DNA from: Paraphoma chrysanthemicola
Lineage: Eukaryota; Ascomycota; Dothideomycetes; Pleosporales; Phaeosphaeriaceae
DNA length: 64,000 nt
NCBI GenBank assembly: GCA_020744225.1
Contig: JAGMWG010000014.1
Location: 248,001 to 312,000 of the forward strand
Reading direction: 5' to 3'
Of this stretch, positions 42,666 through 53,590 are shown one piece after another. The notes below the pieces were generated by a model. It ran no database searches, was not told where the DNA came from, and was given only the letters and a program-made list of their open reading frames with translations. Position numbers and translations under genes: made by a program. Every line of letters starts with the position of its first letter. Position 1 is the first letter of the stretch.

Positions 42666-45600
42666 CTAGATCCAGAAATCTGTGGCTACGCCGACCTCAA
42701 AATTGCCACGACATCACGTACAAGGCCCTTGTGCGTACACAATTACGACGACTTCATCTGTGAAACGCTTCCCCTGGACTGTTTGGTTCCATAGTCGGCG
42801 CATGACGCAGACTCTTGCAATCACAAGACAGAACCAATGCTAGCTAGGACCATTTGGCCAGCTACGCATTCAAGCGAGGATAGGATCTCCTACTTGTCGC
42901 ATTTTTCTGCACTTTCGCATAAGCATGTTTAGCATTTGCCTTCTTGTTTGCAGTCCTTATCCGTGTTTTATCGGTTCTCTCCTTCTAATTGCACGACGGC
43001 CTGACTATACCCCCCTTTGCGCGAACACACCCTGTCACTTTTTGCATACACAGAAGAAAAGACTGTAACCGCTCGCGCGGGCCACTAAGTACTTGTACGC
43101 TTCATTTTCCTTATTCTCTGCTATACTTCTTTGCCACTTTGATGCGATCTTCGTCGCTTGGCCTGTAGTTGAGGCGCTCGGGTACTCAGGCTGAAACAAC
43201 TTATTTGGACTGCGTTCCTTGTACGCTCCTTGTCACCTATATGTGGATACGATATAGCTGCTTCCCCTGCCGAGACTTGGAACACGGTCTGTAGGACGCA
43301 CCAGAGAAATGACAGTTTGTCGGTACCAAATACGTACCCAACCATTTTCGGCACGATAATGCATTGGTGTTGGATTTGCAGATGGTGATCGTCCTGTGGT
43401 CATGTGCCAGCGAACAGATGGTACTTGCCGCTGTCATTCTCGGCCGTTCGGCAACGGCCCTTGCACAGGAGTGCACAAAGATGAGCACTGAGTTTATGCA
43501 CGAAGGGCTAAGTCGGTCGAATTCCATCTTCGCAATCTGAGTCATCTGACGGTATCTTGCCTTTGCGCGAGCGACCAGGGCTGGTGCTTTCCTTCGACTA
43601 TCTCGGCGTGCTAAGGTGAGATCCGTTACGAAGTCCCCGCATTTGGTTCCAGGCGAACGTGAGCACATCACGATCAATGAGGACATTCATGACGACAGCG
43701 ATCAATACGATCTAGCAACCAACGCTACTGTGTTCCCGACCTACCCGTACTTTCTGTCTTGCCTTGCCGATCTCCAAAGGTGGTTTTCGTAGGGCTTTCC
43801 CAATCCAGAATCTCGTTTCGGAAACTTTATTGACGGCTGAGCCGCGGGGAAGAGATGGCGACTCCCCCGAGACACACAGCTTCGCATGGCACGGAGATTA
43901 TATTCATAGACGCGATGTTTATGCGATAACGATATGAATCAGGAGATTGCAATGTGATAAGATTACTTGTCCACGTGATGGGTTTAATTGCACGGGGATG
44001 CATCACCCCAGACAGCCGACCGACTTGAACGTGTTTTGCTTCAACGTCAGACTAAACAAGACATGCCCCTCCGCCATGAATCAAGAATTCAATTCCCAAC
44101 ATTTCGACAGCCAGATTGCCTTTTTCACCGCATTCTCTCGCCTGCGCGCCAAAAGCAAGCATACCAAATCTCTAATCAGCGGTGTAACTCCGGCCGCATT
44201 CATTTCGCTCCCTTAGTCCTCAAGCAAGAAACAAAACTGTTCGGCCTTGTCGCACCGGTACGGCCCGTAACGCGAGAGTTTGACTGGCCCATGCCATGGG
44301 CCGCACCCGCACCAGATCGCAGCGTTGTACAGGATCTGGAGTTGGACAACAATGGTCGGTGTGGCAAGGCGTAAGTCTTACCGCAGCAGCGTCATAGTGA
44401 GGTCCACGAGAGACGTAATAGCAAGGTTAGCAGGGGCCAACATGAACGCACAGTCAGCCTGGCTCTGGCCTGATTACGAAGTACTGACGATTGGGCCGTG
44501 TTTGGACCTATTGGATAAATGCAGCGCGCAGAAGGGGGGTGGGTATCTGTGCGCGGCTGTGTAACGCGAATCGTACTTTTGCGAAAATGGGCCAGAACTG
44601 TCAATATTAGTGCGGGTTGTTGAGGAATAGTGTTTGCGATCTGTTCACGGGTGGAAGGCGGAGCCAGATCATGCGCGAAAGAGTTAGTGTTGTGATTGAT
44701 TTTGCTGCAACGGACCAGTCAGGTGAGCGTGTCTGGGATGTATTTTGCAATGTTCGGGCCGCACATTGGCGTGGCTGGATATTCGTCGCGTGTAGCGCAA
44801 AGTCTAAAATAGTGACGTGCAACCGAAAAGGGTTTTCTGACGGGTGCCGCGGGGTGTGCGCTTTGGTGCGGAGATGTGGCTGGGTTCTGGAAGGCGGTGG
44901 CAGTGAACTTGAAGTGATCAATGCTGATAAGCGGTGGTCAAGCGCTGCTCCCTGAATAGTTTGGCTTCGCGATTATACTTCCATGTTAAAGTTTGGTGAT
45001 GTCGTCGCGTACCTTGCACTAGTCACCACGTGACTGATAATCCAAGCGGTGCAACTGTTGTGTAACGCGGTACGGGTAGAACCGCTAGCCGAGTTATTTT
45101 CGCAGAACGGTACGAGGCACAAGAATGCCAACTATATCTTCGACACCTGCAACAGTGTATCGCTAAGCGTAGTCTGTAACACCACAGCTTGGTTGCTGCC
45201 TTTCTGGTGTTACAGCTTACTGACATAACAGGGTCGCGAAATGTACGGAGGAGTTTGTTGTTCCCGCAACGAGAGTTGGTCAGATCACACACGGCACGCT
45301 CGACTGGGATGCATGGGCTCGCGAAACACCTGTTGGAGCTGCGAACGTTGCTGTGACCTTGCCTTTACAAGCCTGCGACACGATCCTTCATGGTTAGAGC
45401 ATCGACCAAGCGTTCTCAGGGATTGCTCTGCCCTGTGAAACACGTCTCGTCCTACGAGTTCGTGCGATCAGTTCGTCCTGCTCGGTTCAACCTTCGTCGA
45501 AGCATCCGCCTGTCAGCTGCACGTAACCGAATCCGCAACAATATAGCTCTATTACCATATTCGGGAAATTGCATGAACAGGAGGATCAAAGTTCAAGAGC

Positions 45601-47800
45601 CGAAATGTGAGGCTGGTCGAGGGTCAGCTGCACATGTCGAGGTATTGATGCGACATGCCGCTACAACCGCTGCTGACGAGGGTGACTTGGTAGGCATAAA
45701 GTGCCATGTATCGCTACTTGGTCATACATGTCCACTTTCAGACGCGTCGCCAGCATCGTCGCGTCGAGCATGAACGATAGTCCATTGGCAATCACGGCTC
45801 ACGAGCCATGCCATTTGGACAGGGTTGTCCAGTTCGTTACCCCGCGGAAGATGCTAACAAGGGGCCCTCAGCTCCTCATGATTACCCTCTAGGGTGATGT
45901 CTTGCAGTACCGAGTCAAGTGCCCAGCCTGCTTTGGGCAGCAGTGAAAGGACTGCCTGGTGAACGTTTCGTGTTCGCCCAGTCCCTGACTATCAACGACA
46001 TGGAAGCCTTGACTTGATCAGTGTGTGCCTGGAAGAAGTGACTAAGTTAATGGGGCAAGAGACCAGGCTCATGACACAAAGATACGAACGATCCCACGTT
46101 TCTCGCAAGGAGCTCGAACATCTTTCCGGAGGATCCACTCATCAGATCATCCTAGCGCCGCTCTCGAGAGTCGCGCATGTTGCACTTCGCCGAAGGATGC
46201 CGGGTGGGGGCAATTAAAAGCGAGAGGATTAGAGTTTACAACGGTGGTCTGGGGTCTGACTCGATGTCGTGGGATTACTACTGGTGACGTTTGCTGAACG
46301 ACCAAAACGACGCAGACGAGCGGCGAAGCAATCTACGCACGCGCCGACAAGGCGCGCGGTATACGACAGGTGGTTGTATCATGATGCTGGAAGCAGCTTC
46401 GGTCGCTGTTGTAAGCTTACATGCGGCGCAGCCAGCGCAGTTCTCTCCTCGTGAACTATTGTCCAACGGAATGCATCTGAAACAGCTGTGGCGGTAAGAC
46501 GCAGGAGTGTTCAGGTACCAGAGATCACTTGCCGGGGTTTGCGATAAGGCGACAACGCTCGAACGTGGTGTGCGGGGTAGTTGTAAACTGTTCAACCCGC
46601 CATCGCTTCTGGCGAGAGCTGCTATGAAACACCGTAGGCAGATCAATAAGTCTGCCTCATGCAAGGCTATTTTCGCCCCAGAAGCACAATGAGACAACTG
46701 GGAATCCTGCTGTGGCGGAATGTCATGTCCGCCGTGGAAGGGGTCCCAATAAATCATCACCATGTTCTCTATCCCGCTTGCACCCCCAATCTGGGCGAGT
46801 GGGGCCTGTTCAGGAACCCGCGAATACCATAGGCAGTATTAAGTATAATTGCGGGGTCGTCGAAGTCTGGAACGCTACTGAGTGTGAATTGTGTTTAATT
46901 CTATGTCCGCCGCAAGGCTGTACCCAGCTCATGTGCGATATCGTCGTTTAAGTCTTGCAGTTCCAGGGCTAGCGGGAACGGAGCTGCGCACAAATTGGCT
47001 CGTATTCGATTGGAGCTACTTATCATCACTAGAAAGAGGGCAGCCAAAATTGCTTCACTTGTTGCCCAAACTTGAGGAAGGCTGTTGTTCATCCCACAAT
47101 CTTCTAGACCAGGACAGCATGTCAAAATGACACGGACCGTCGCGCTCCCCGAGAGCGGTTGACATGCAGAAAGTCAAAGCTTGCCTTACGCGCATGGACA
47201 GTGCTCCTGTAGTATCTTCCTTGCTATACACCCTGTCAACCCAAGTTCGGTGTTCGTGAACTTCTGCCGGCTGCAAGCTCACTCGCCAGCTGGAATGGCG
47301 GCCAGGGCGGCCGACTGATGGCTGAACTACGGTGATGACTGCGGGGTAGACATGTATTTCTTTTTCGTCTCTCTGTCCGGCACTTCCTCAAATAGTCAGG
47401 TGCTCGGTGATGGATGCATGCAGTCGTCCGCGCTGCCGCGTGCCTCTCAACAATTTTCGTCGCTGAATTTTCTGATTGGCTGGGAACCCCTCTTTTCGGG
47501 ACCAGCGGTGTACCTTTCCCACGACACTGACGATGTCTTGACGCAGGATGAGTTGGTAATACATGAACGCACATGATGCGGACTAGACCTTCCGCAGATA
47601 GACTGCATCATATACGGCCATTTCAGTGCGGTCGAGAGCGTTTAACGTTCGAGTATGTGATCGTTCGGTCCGCATGCTGATCGGAGTCAATTTCGCGTGC
47701 CTTGATGAAGCAATGATCAATTGTATGCGCAACGTAGCGGTGAGATCCTGATGTTGTCCTATCTGAAGCTTTGGCCTTTTGCAGGCCGTGCAAACCAGCT
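42666..47800. other. 5.1 kb gene-poor region
   Basis: Apart from the weak candidate at 44063-44564, no gene is supported. The part right after the CENP-B-type stop is probably its 3' UTR. Frames at 43237-43686, 44617-44955, 46278-46763 and 47236-47574 have odd compositions and no domain. No transposase, reverse transcriptase or terminal repeat was recognised. Confidence 0.4.
44063..44564 (+). CDS. Possible small gene of unknown function
   Basis: Candidate exons 44063-44370 and 44426-44564, intron of 55 bases with a perfect GTAAGT donor and a weaker CAAG acceptor; they join in phase to 148 residues. Frame segments such as KQETKLFGLVAPVRPVTREFDWP and NMNAQSAWLWPDYEVLTIGP look protein-like, and the size of the intron is typical. 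No known domain, signal peptide or membrane segment. The first exon could also start at the ATG at 44076 in another frame and shift frame by a short splice. It is therefore only a candidate, possibly a relic. Confidence 0.28.
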
Positions 47801-50635
47801 TCACCTGATCATAGGTGTCGGCGATGGCTGGATGGATAGATCTGCTGAACGCTCTTCCATAATGTCACGGACGCCTCGTTCCCCTAGCTCCGGTACCAGC
47901 CGCACAATGATCAATTCCACAATCTGGAAAATCATATGCTTGTTGAGATATGCATCATCAAGACAACCCAAAACATCTTCCACACACAAAAGTTGTGCAT
48001 CATAACTTTGTGTTGCAAAGTACAAGGCGGTCAATCTTGGTGGCATTAGGTCCAATATGGAAACGGCACAACGGTGCTTGATCTCCTTCGCTTCGTCATC
48101 TGATGGGATCTGACGCGCTGGGCCGAGAGTGTTGTTCGGGAAGAGTGTCGCTCGGACCGTGCGGAGAATGGCTGGCAGAGAAGCCGGGTTCAAGACACGC
48201 TTGTGGATCGCGTTTGAAAGGAATCTAGAGCATCAGATGTTAGCGGGTCTCATGAACATCGCAGTTGACGCGCGATCTGTCGATTTTGTGCATGAAGGGT
48301 GATGGAAAGGCCAGCCCGCAGGTAGCAGCAGCCAGCCAGTATCTGAGTGAGGCAACCCTAGTGTCATCTCCTGCTCTTGCCACCACACTTGAGGAAGCGA
48401 TTTCCGCGCAGCAAGGAGCACTAAGCCGTGGCTGGAAAGCTGACTTTGCTGACTGTCATCGCCGAACAAAATCACAAGCAAAGATCACATCTCGAGGCCT
48501 ATCTTTGTCCGTCCGTAGCGTTGACCTGTCGCATCCATAAGTGTGTTGAAAGGGTCAGCAGACAAGCGTCATGCCTCGTCATCTGTTTGAGCAAGGAGCG
48601 TCGGTAGCGGTAGCGCATTTCGTTAGACTGGATAGGGACTGCGAAAGTGAGGCGCACTCCTCCGACAGGCTTGGTGGCATGATCAGGGTCTTCGACCAAT
48701 GTTGCGTCTGCACATGTGGGACGGCCAGTCCCGAGCAGGACGGACGGTTTGGGGCTGATCAACCGGCGCGTAAGCGGGCGATTCGTGACTGGCTGGGATT
48801 GCGATAAGACAATGTAGGGTGCAATGGAGGTGCCAAGATTGCAAATTTCGCAGGGCCTCCTGGATCCACCACCACCTAAGGGCGATATCGCAGGCCGGAA
48901 TTTCTGATGTTGCACAGACAGTGACGCAGCTGCCGATGGTCGTGATATTGGGGTATGAGAGTGTTGTGCCAAGCCGTGGGTCCAAAACTTATCGGGTTTG
49001 CCGCCCGGTACGGGTGCTGGGGCGTGCATAAAACGATGCGCCCCGACAGGGGTCCAACCGTGTGCCAGCCTGCGGCCCGTCGCATTCGCTGAAACGAAGT
49101 CAAGTGACTGAAATCGCATGCGGGACTAGATGCGCCTTGCGTTGCACGGTGCCCGGACCCCTCCAGTGCTGGCCAACCAATGTGAAAAGGGAACAAGTGT
49201 CGCAACTTACCTATCCAATATACCATCGGTGTCACCCACCTTGCCTGGACCGGCCAGTAGTCCAAAGTGCAGCATTGAAACGGAGCCTGATAGCCAAGGC
49301 ATGCGGACACTTAGTTCGGCGAGTTGCGCGATGCAGCTCCACAAGCTCATGCTTACGATAGGCCGTTTGAGTCCCAACGGGCGCCTGGAAGGCGTGGTGT
49401 CTGCGTATAGAAGCTGCGATTCGCTCGGTGCTTCAATGGGTGACTGATCGCTAACGATGGATCGCATGGGAAGAGAAGACGATGTCGCCAGACTCGCGAT
49501 CACCGCGCGGACCGCCGTGAATGCAAAGAATACGAACTGAACAGCAGCCCAAAACAGACCCGAAATGGATACGGACCTTGTCTCATGACGATCGTTGCCA
49601 GCAGTGAGCGGATCCGTTGTTCCACTCTGTTCGACTTGTCCCGAGGAAAGCAGGCCGTACCGCTCCAGACGGGTCATCGATTGTTCAGGACCGGGCTCTC
49701 TTGCGTCGACTCCCTCCTCTTTCGATTCGCTCGCCTGTAGTACTTTTGCTATACTTGTGATACCCTCCCACAGAAGCCAGCCCTCGCAAGCTTTCCCGCT
49801 GATGCCATTTCCAAGGATCATCTCGGCGAATATCTCTGCCACTAGGGCTCGAAGACAACCATTCTCCAGATCTTCAGTGGGGAGCAACACAGCCAATACG
49901 CCTTGGACTAGTAACTGGCGCCAGGCGGACTCATTCTCCCGTTGCTCAACAATGGTGGACGGCTCATGATCGGTCGGAACAGGACTGAGTGCAGGGTGCG
50001 GGTGGAGCGTGTGATAGACCAGTCGAGAATCTCGAACTAACGAATGTGGAGAGGAGGCTTGCTGCTTCGCAAGGCGGAACGCTGGGGGCGTTAGATCAGA
50101 CAAACATCATTTCCAAACGTAGGCAACAGGATTACCTACAGGCGACATGAGCGTTGACCAATTCCGGAATCTCATCCAGGAGCATTGCTTCCAAGTCAAC
50201 TTTGCGAATGCGCTGTTCAAGCGCTCGTGTGCAATGAGCAATGATTTGAATGACTTCATTGACAAATACATGGTCCGGTGTGATCTTGGTGTACCACGTC
50301 TGCACAAACTCCTTGATGATCACAGAGATGATGCCGTAAAGTTGAAGATCAACGTCATTCGAGCTTGTTAATGGTGGAAGCACCTCTTCAATCGGACGTG
50401 GTGTTGAGCGGCCCTTCTCACCGTCTCCGAGGAGTACATTTTGGGAGCAAAGCGTGCGCCGCACGAATGCAGTTGTGGCCTTGTCCGAGATGGCATCGGC
50501 TAGAGGCTTCGATGTCTCCCCTGACCGCAACGGACCAGGCGCACGAAGCGATACTGGCTGCTCGCTGTCAGCAGCCTGGGAAGCTGATGACAGCGAAAGG
50601 GGGTTGTCCGGTCCGTGGTGTGTGCTTGCCGTCAT
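47801..50635 (-). CDS. PXA-domain protein
   Basis: Exons 50140-50635, 49211-50081 and 47801-48224; 596 residues. Intron 1 has 58 bases (GTAGGT...CCCAG), intron 2 has 986 (GTAAGT...CTCTAG with GCTAAC branch). The PXA (PX-associated) domain runs from about residue 55 to 270: LYGIISVIIKEFVQTWYTKITPDHVFVNEV, LEQRIRKVDLEAMLLDEIPELVNAH, LHPHPAL, AVLLPTEDLENGCLRALVAEIFAEMIL. A hydrophobic segment follows (LFWAAVQFVFFAFTAVRAV). The last exon continues the conserved fungal C-terminal part (IHKRVLNPASLPAILRTVRATLFPNN, DAYLNKHMIFQIVELIIVRLVPELGE). PXA proteins relate to sorting nexins such as SNX13/Mdm1 and act at endosome, ER or vacuole membranes. No PX domain is present. The first in-frame ATG is at 50635; the frame extends upstream only from a GTG. 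Confidence 0.83.
48225..49210 (-). other. 986-base intron of the PXA gene
   Basis: The exons on either side join in phase and in the middle of a conserved segment, and the donor, branch point and acceptor are all good. The interval must therefore be removed from the message. It is more than ten times the usual intron size here. It contains no recognisable gene on either strand; a 206-codon minus-strand frame (48499-49119) lacks an ATG-supported, protein-like start. Confidence 0.7.
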
Positions 50636-50875
50636 TCTCAAACAGGGCCCATGGCTACACTCTCGCTGGAACACGTGCTAGCGTGTCAAGAACCGCGACC
50701 TGGTGAAGGCTACTACTCAGTCGCGTTGGTGGGAAAGTGTTAGATGTAAGAGCGCTATGACGTGAGGCTCGGAAGGTGAGTTTACCCGAGGTTTTAGCGC
50801 GCTTTGCCGTTGTGCAACTTCCCTCACTCACCGTCCCTCCAACCATCCTCGCGACACGGGGAAAAGACACGCACA
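50636..50875. promoter_or_regulatory. Short divergent promoter of the PXA gene and Med10
   Basis: Only 240 bases separate the two start codons, so the two genes must share regulatory sequence. No TATA box is visible. Confidence 0.5.
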
Positions 50876-51422
50876 ATGGCGACAGCGGATTCTGACAGTC
50901 AGTATATCTGAGTTTACGTTAACTCGAGCTTATATCGGTGCAGTGGCGGTTCTCACAGCCGAAGCGCAGCTCAAAGACATCGTGCAGAACCTCTACAACT
51001 TGATTGTCCAATCTTATGACCACCAGGGTAGCAAAACCCAAGACGCAATGAAGCGCGAAGTGTGAGCTTTTCACAAAGTCATTTTAGTCGTTGTAGAGGA
51101 CTCACGTCTTTGCAGCCAATCCCTCATTCAAAACCTTGTAAAGCTGTCACGCACGGCGCCCGCAGTTTACATAGACATTCCGCCAGAGGTCACAAACTAT
51201 GTTGAGAACTCCAGAAATCCTGACATTTTCACGCGCGAGTTCGTGGAGACCGTCCAACGAATGAACCAGATGCTAAAGGGTCGCTCTGATGCTCTGCAAA
51301 TGCTGCAGGAGCAGATTGCATGGCAGCTCACCAATGTCATACCGGACCTCAAGGACGATGTCACAAAGGCTGTTGAGTCTACGGGAGGGCATATGCCAGC
51401 TTCAAGGACTCAGTTGTTGTGA
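50876..51422 (+). CDS. med10: Mediator complex subunit 10 (Med10/Nut2)
   Basis: Exons 50876-50897, 50944-51061 and 51116-51422, introns of 46 and 54 bases; 148 residues, normal for Med10. The conserved core is visible: LKDIVQNLYNLIVQSYDHQG, TQDAMKREVQSLIQNLVKLS, then IDIPPEVTNYVENSRNPDIFTREFVETVQRMNQMLKGR and DDVTKAVESTGG. Med10 sits in the Mediator middle module and is essential for RNA polymerase II transcription. The first exon is only 22 bases; an alternative start at the reconstituted ATG on the exon 1/2 junction would shorten the protein by seven residues. Confidence 0.9.
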
Positions 51423-53590
51423 GCTCCTCGACGACATGATGGCTGGGCACCACCAGCGCAGTGACTATAGCGCGTTCCCTTTACGAGAACTACCTCCTGC
51501 TCACGGGCTGATTGACATGAATGTGGTACTTGCTCTCTAATTGAAACCATGAAAGATCTTCGACTTGCCATTCGCAAACGCGGTCGGTTCAAACGACGCT
51601 GTCATTGGCCCCACATCGATTCGTACCAGTTGCCCAGGATGGCCGAAGCTATTGCCAGGGATCACGAAATTGAAGACTCGCTCATAGTCACCAGGCTTCA
51701 GGATCTTCGTTAAAGGCTAATTTGGTTCTCGAAGGCTCAACATCTTCGCACCTGGGTGTGCCGATATCAATGATCGACAAACCAAGCGTCTCGCCGGTTC
51801 GGCCGGTTGCACATTCCCTACTTAAACTGAACATCCTCATTCCCATGTGAATCTCTTTCACCTCCAACTGCATCGCGTCAAACCTTCGTCCGGACGCATC
51901 TGCCCACAATGACACCACCATTCGGGCCGACAACACGCGAAACTTTGATCGACCGGGATGGACTCCATGCATGCATAATCCTTACGTGTACTTGCGGAAG
52001 ATCAGTAAACCAATCAACAGCTCCTCGGTATTGTTGTCCATCGCGGTATCGTGATCAGTCGCTAGGGTGGCACAGTGTTTCACCATCAGATGAAAACAAC
52101 AACATTTCGGAACTCGACGCCCGCTCAAGCGCAACAAGCATGCAAAGCATCACGCACGTCATGCGATGATTTCCAATACCTCAACCCTTGGTCCAGAAGC
52201 CGGTACGAAGTTACGACATACACCCTGCGTACAAGCACAGCGCTTCTAAACTCTCGAAGCGACGCGCATACACGTCCGGTCAAATCAAACACAGCCATTC
52301 TTTGGGGACCAGACAGTCGGCGTTCATGTTACTTGGTGCCACTCAACAATCCAGCAACCTAATTATGGCTACAGCCATACGGAATACATGCCCCATCAAG
52401 TCACTCCCCAACTCTGAAAACCTACCGCCTCATTGAAGTCGAGAGTTGCCATATTGATCTAACGCCAGATGGCCAACTCATGTTGTTCGCGGTCTAGATC
52501 GGAGGCTTACAACACCTGGCGGGACGCGGTAGGCGATTAGACGCATGATGGACGTACTACAGCGCAGGATCTGCATGTGTACCCGATGTGGGCACTGTAG
52601 CTGCGCCAATCTGGACTTAGGTTGCTGGAGGGTCCGCATTTGGGTCGGGCAGCATCGCCAACGTTGGCACGAAAAGGGATCTTGTTGAGGTGTGAAGTGT
52701 CAGTGGACTAGTGGGCCGGTATCGTAATACGTCCAAGTCATCGCGTTTGTGTATTCGTATTCTATCACAAGAGAGCTGGCTAGCTGTTTGGTATCAAATG
52801 TCCGCCATCACCATGTCTAATCGGATCAATGCTTCCTCGAGTTCTTTGCTTGCAATATCGCATCTGCAGCTGACGCTTCTTTTCACCATTGCCTGACTGT
52901 CGTGGCATACTGTCCTCCCCTTACGAATTGGAGACTATCTTATGTAAACCAACTTTTCTCACAGTCGGCACTCTATCTTTCTCCCGTCAGAACATCCGCA
53001 TCGTCACATCCATCTGCCTCCGCGTCACATGGAAAAAGAACGACGCACTGCGGTACACCAGTAGCCTCGTATCATACTACCATTTCGTGGTTCTCCCGCA
53101 CACATATTGAAAGACGCGTGTTGGCTAGATTGCAGATTGCTGAGCTCATTGACATGGTAGTGTCATGTGATTCTCTTTCGAACAAGCAGATATATAATGA
53201 GCAAGGATTAGGATGGTGCGAGAAGTGTATTGAGTAGCAAGTGCGCAAGTCACGACGGCGAAGGTTAGAAAGGCAGACGCTGGACTGAGCATGTATCATG
53301 AGCGCATTGGGACTTGTTGTAACGATGAATATCACATGAGCCCAGAGAGTTGAAGACTGCGAACCTTTTCTCTAGAATGGTGGTCTATATGCAGCGCTTG
53401 TAACATGATATGCCTTCGCGCCAACATATCCAGTGTCCCCTTTGTTCTAACACCAAACGCCCCATTCTCAAGTCTCAAAATCAGGGTCCAGGATACCCAA
53501 TTTCCTCTCTATTATCGTCAATAACCCGGCCATACCTGTCTCACGTCAGTCTTCCATCCTCTACACATCGCATCGAGGGGAGGAGTCAAC
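51423..53590. other. 2.2 kb interval with gene remains only
   Basis: Between Med10 and the 3' end of the glycosyltransferase gene. The proximal part holds the broken minus-strand frames described at 51538-52055. A plus-strand stretch near 52.36-52.50 kb (ending ...TPDGQLMLFAV) also reads like protein but changes frame once. 52.7-53.5 kb shows nothing. Confidence 0.4.
51538..52055 (-). pseudogene. Possible decayed or multiply spliced gene, arrestin-like at best
   Basis: Three consecutive minus-strand segments in different frames each read like protein. 52055 to 51878 contains RDGQQYRGAVDWFTDLP and SRVVGPNGGVIVGR; 51972 to 51688 contains FDAMQLEVKEIHMGMRMF; and about 51714 to 51538 contains LKPGDYERVFNFVIPGNS and ends at a TAG. 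The last piece, with a PGDY...F.F.IPG pattern after a beta-rich stretch, faintly recalls an arrestin N-domain. Neither the identity nor the splicing is secure: donors and acceptors between the pieces are weak, which favours frameshift decay. No start codon with good context was found. Confidence 0.3.

Noticed and set aside
48499..49119. 206-codon frame inside the large PXA intron as a nested gene
   Set aside because: The ORF lacks any recognisable domain and has an unbalanced composition; nothing beyond length supports it.
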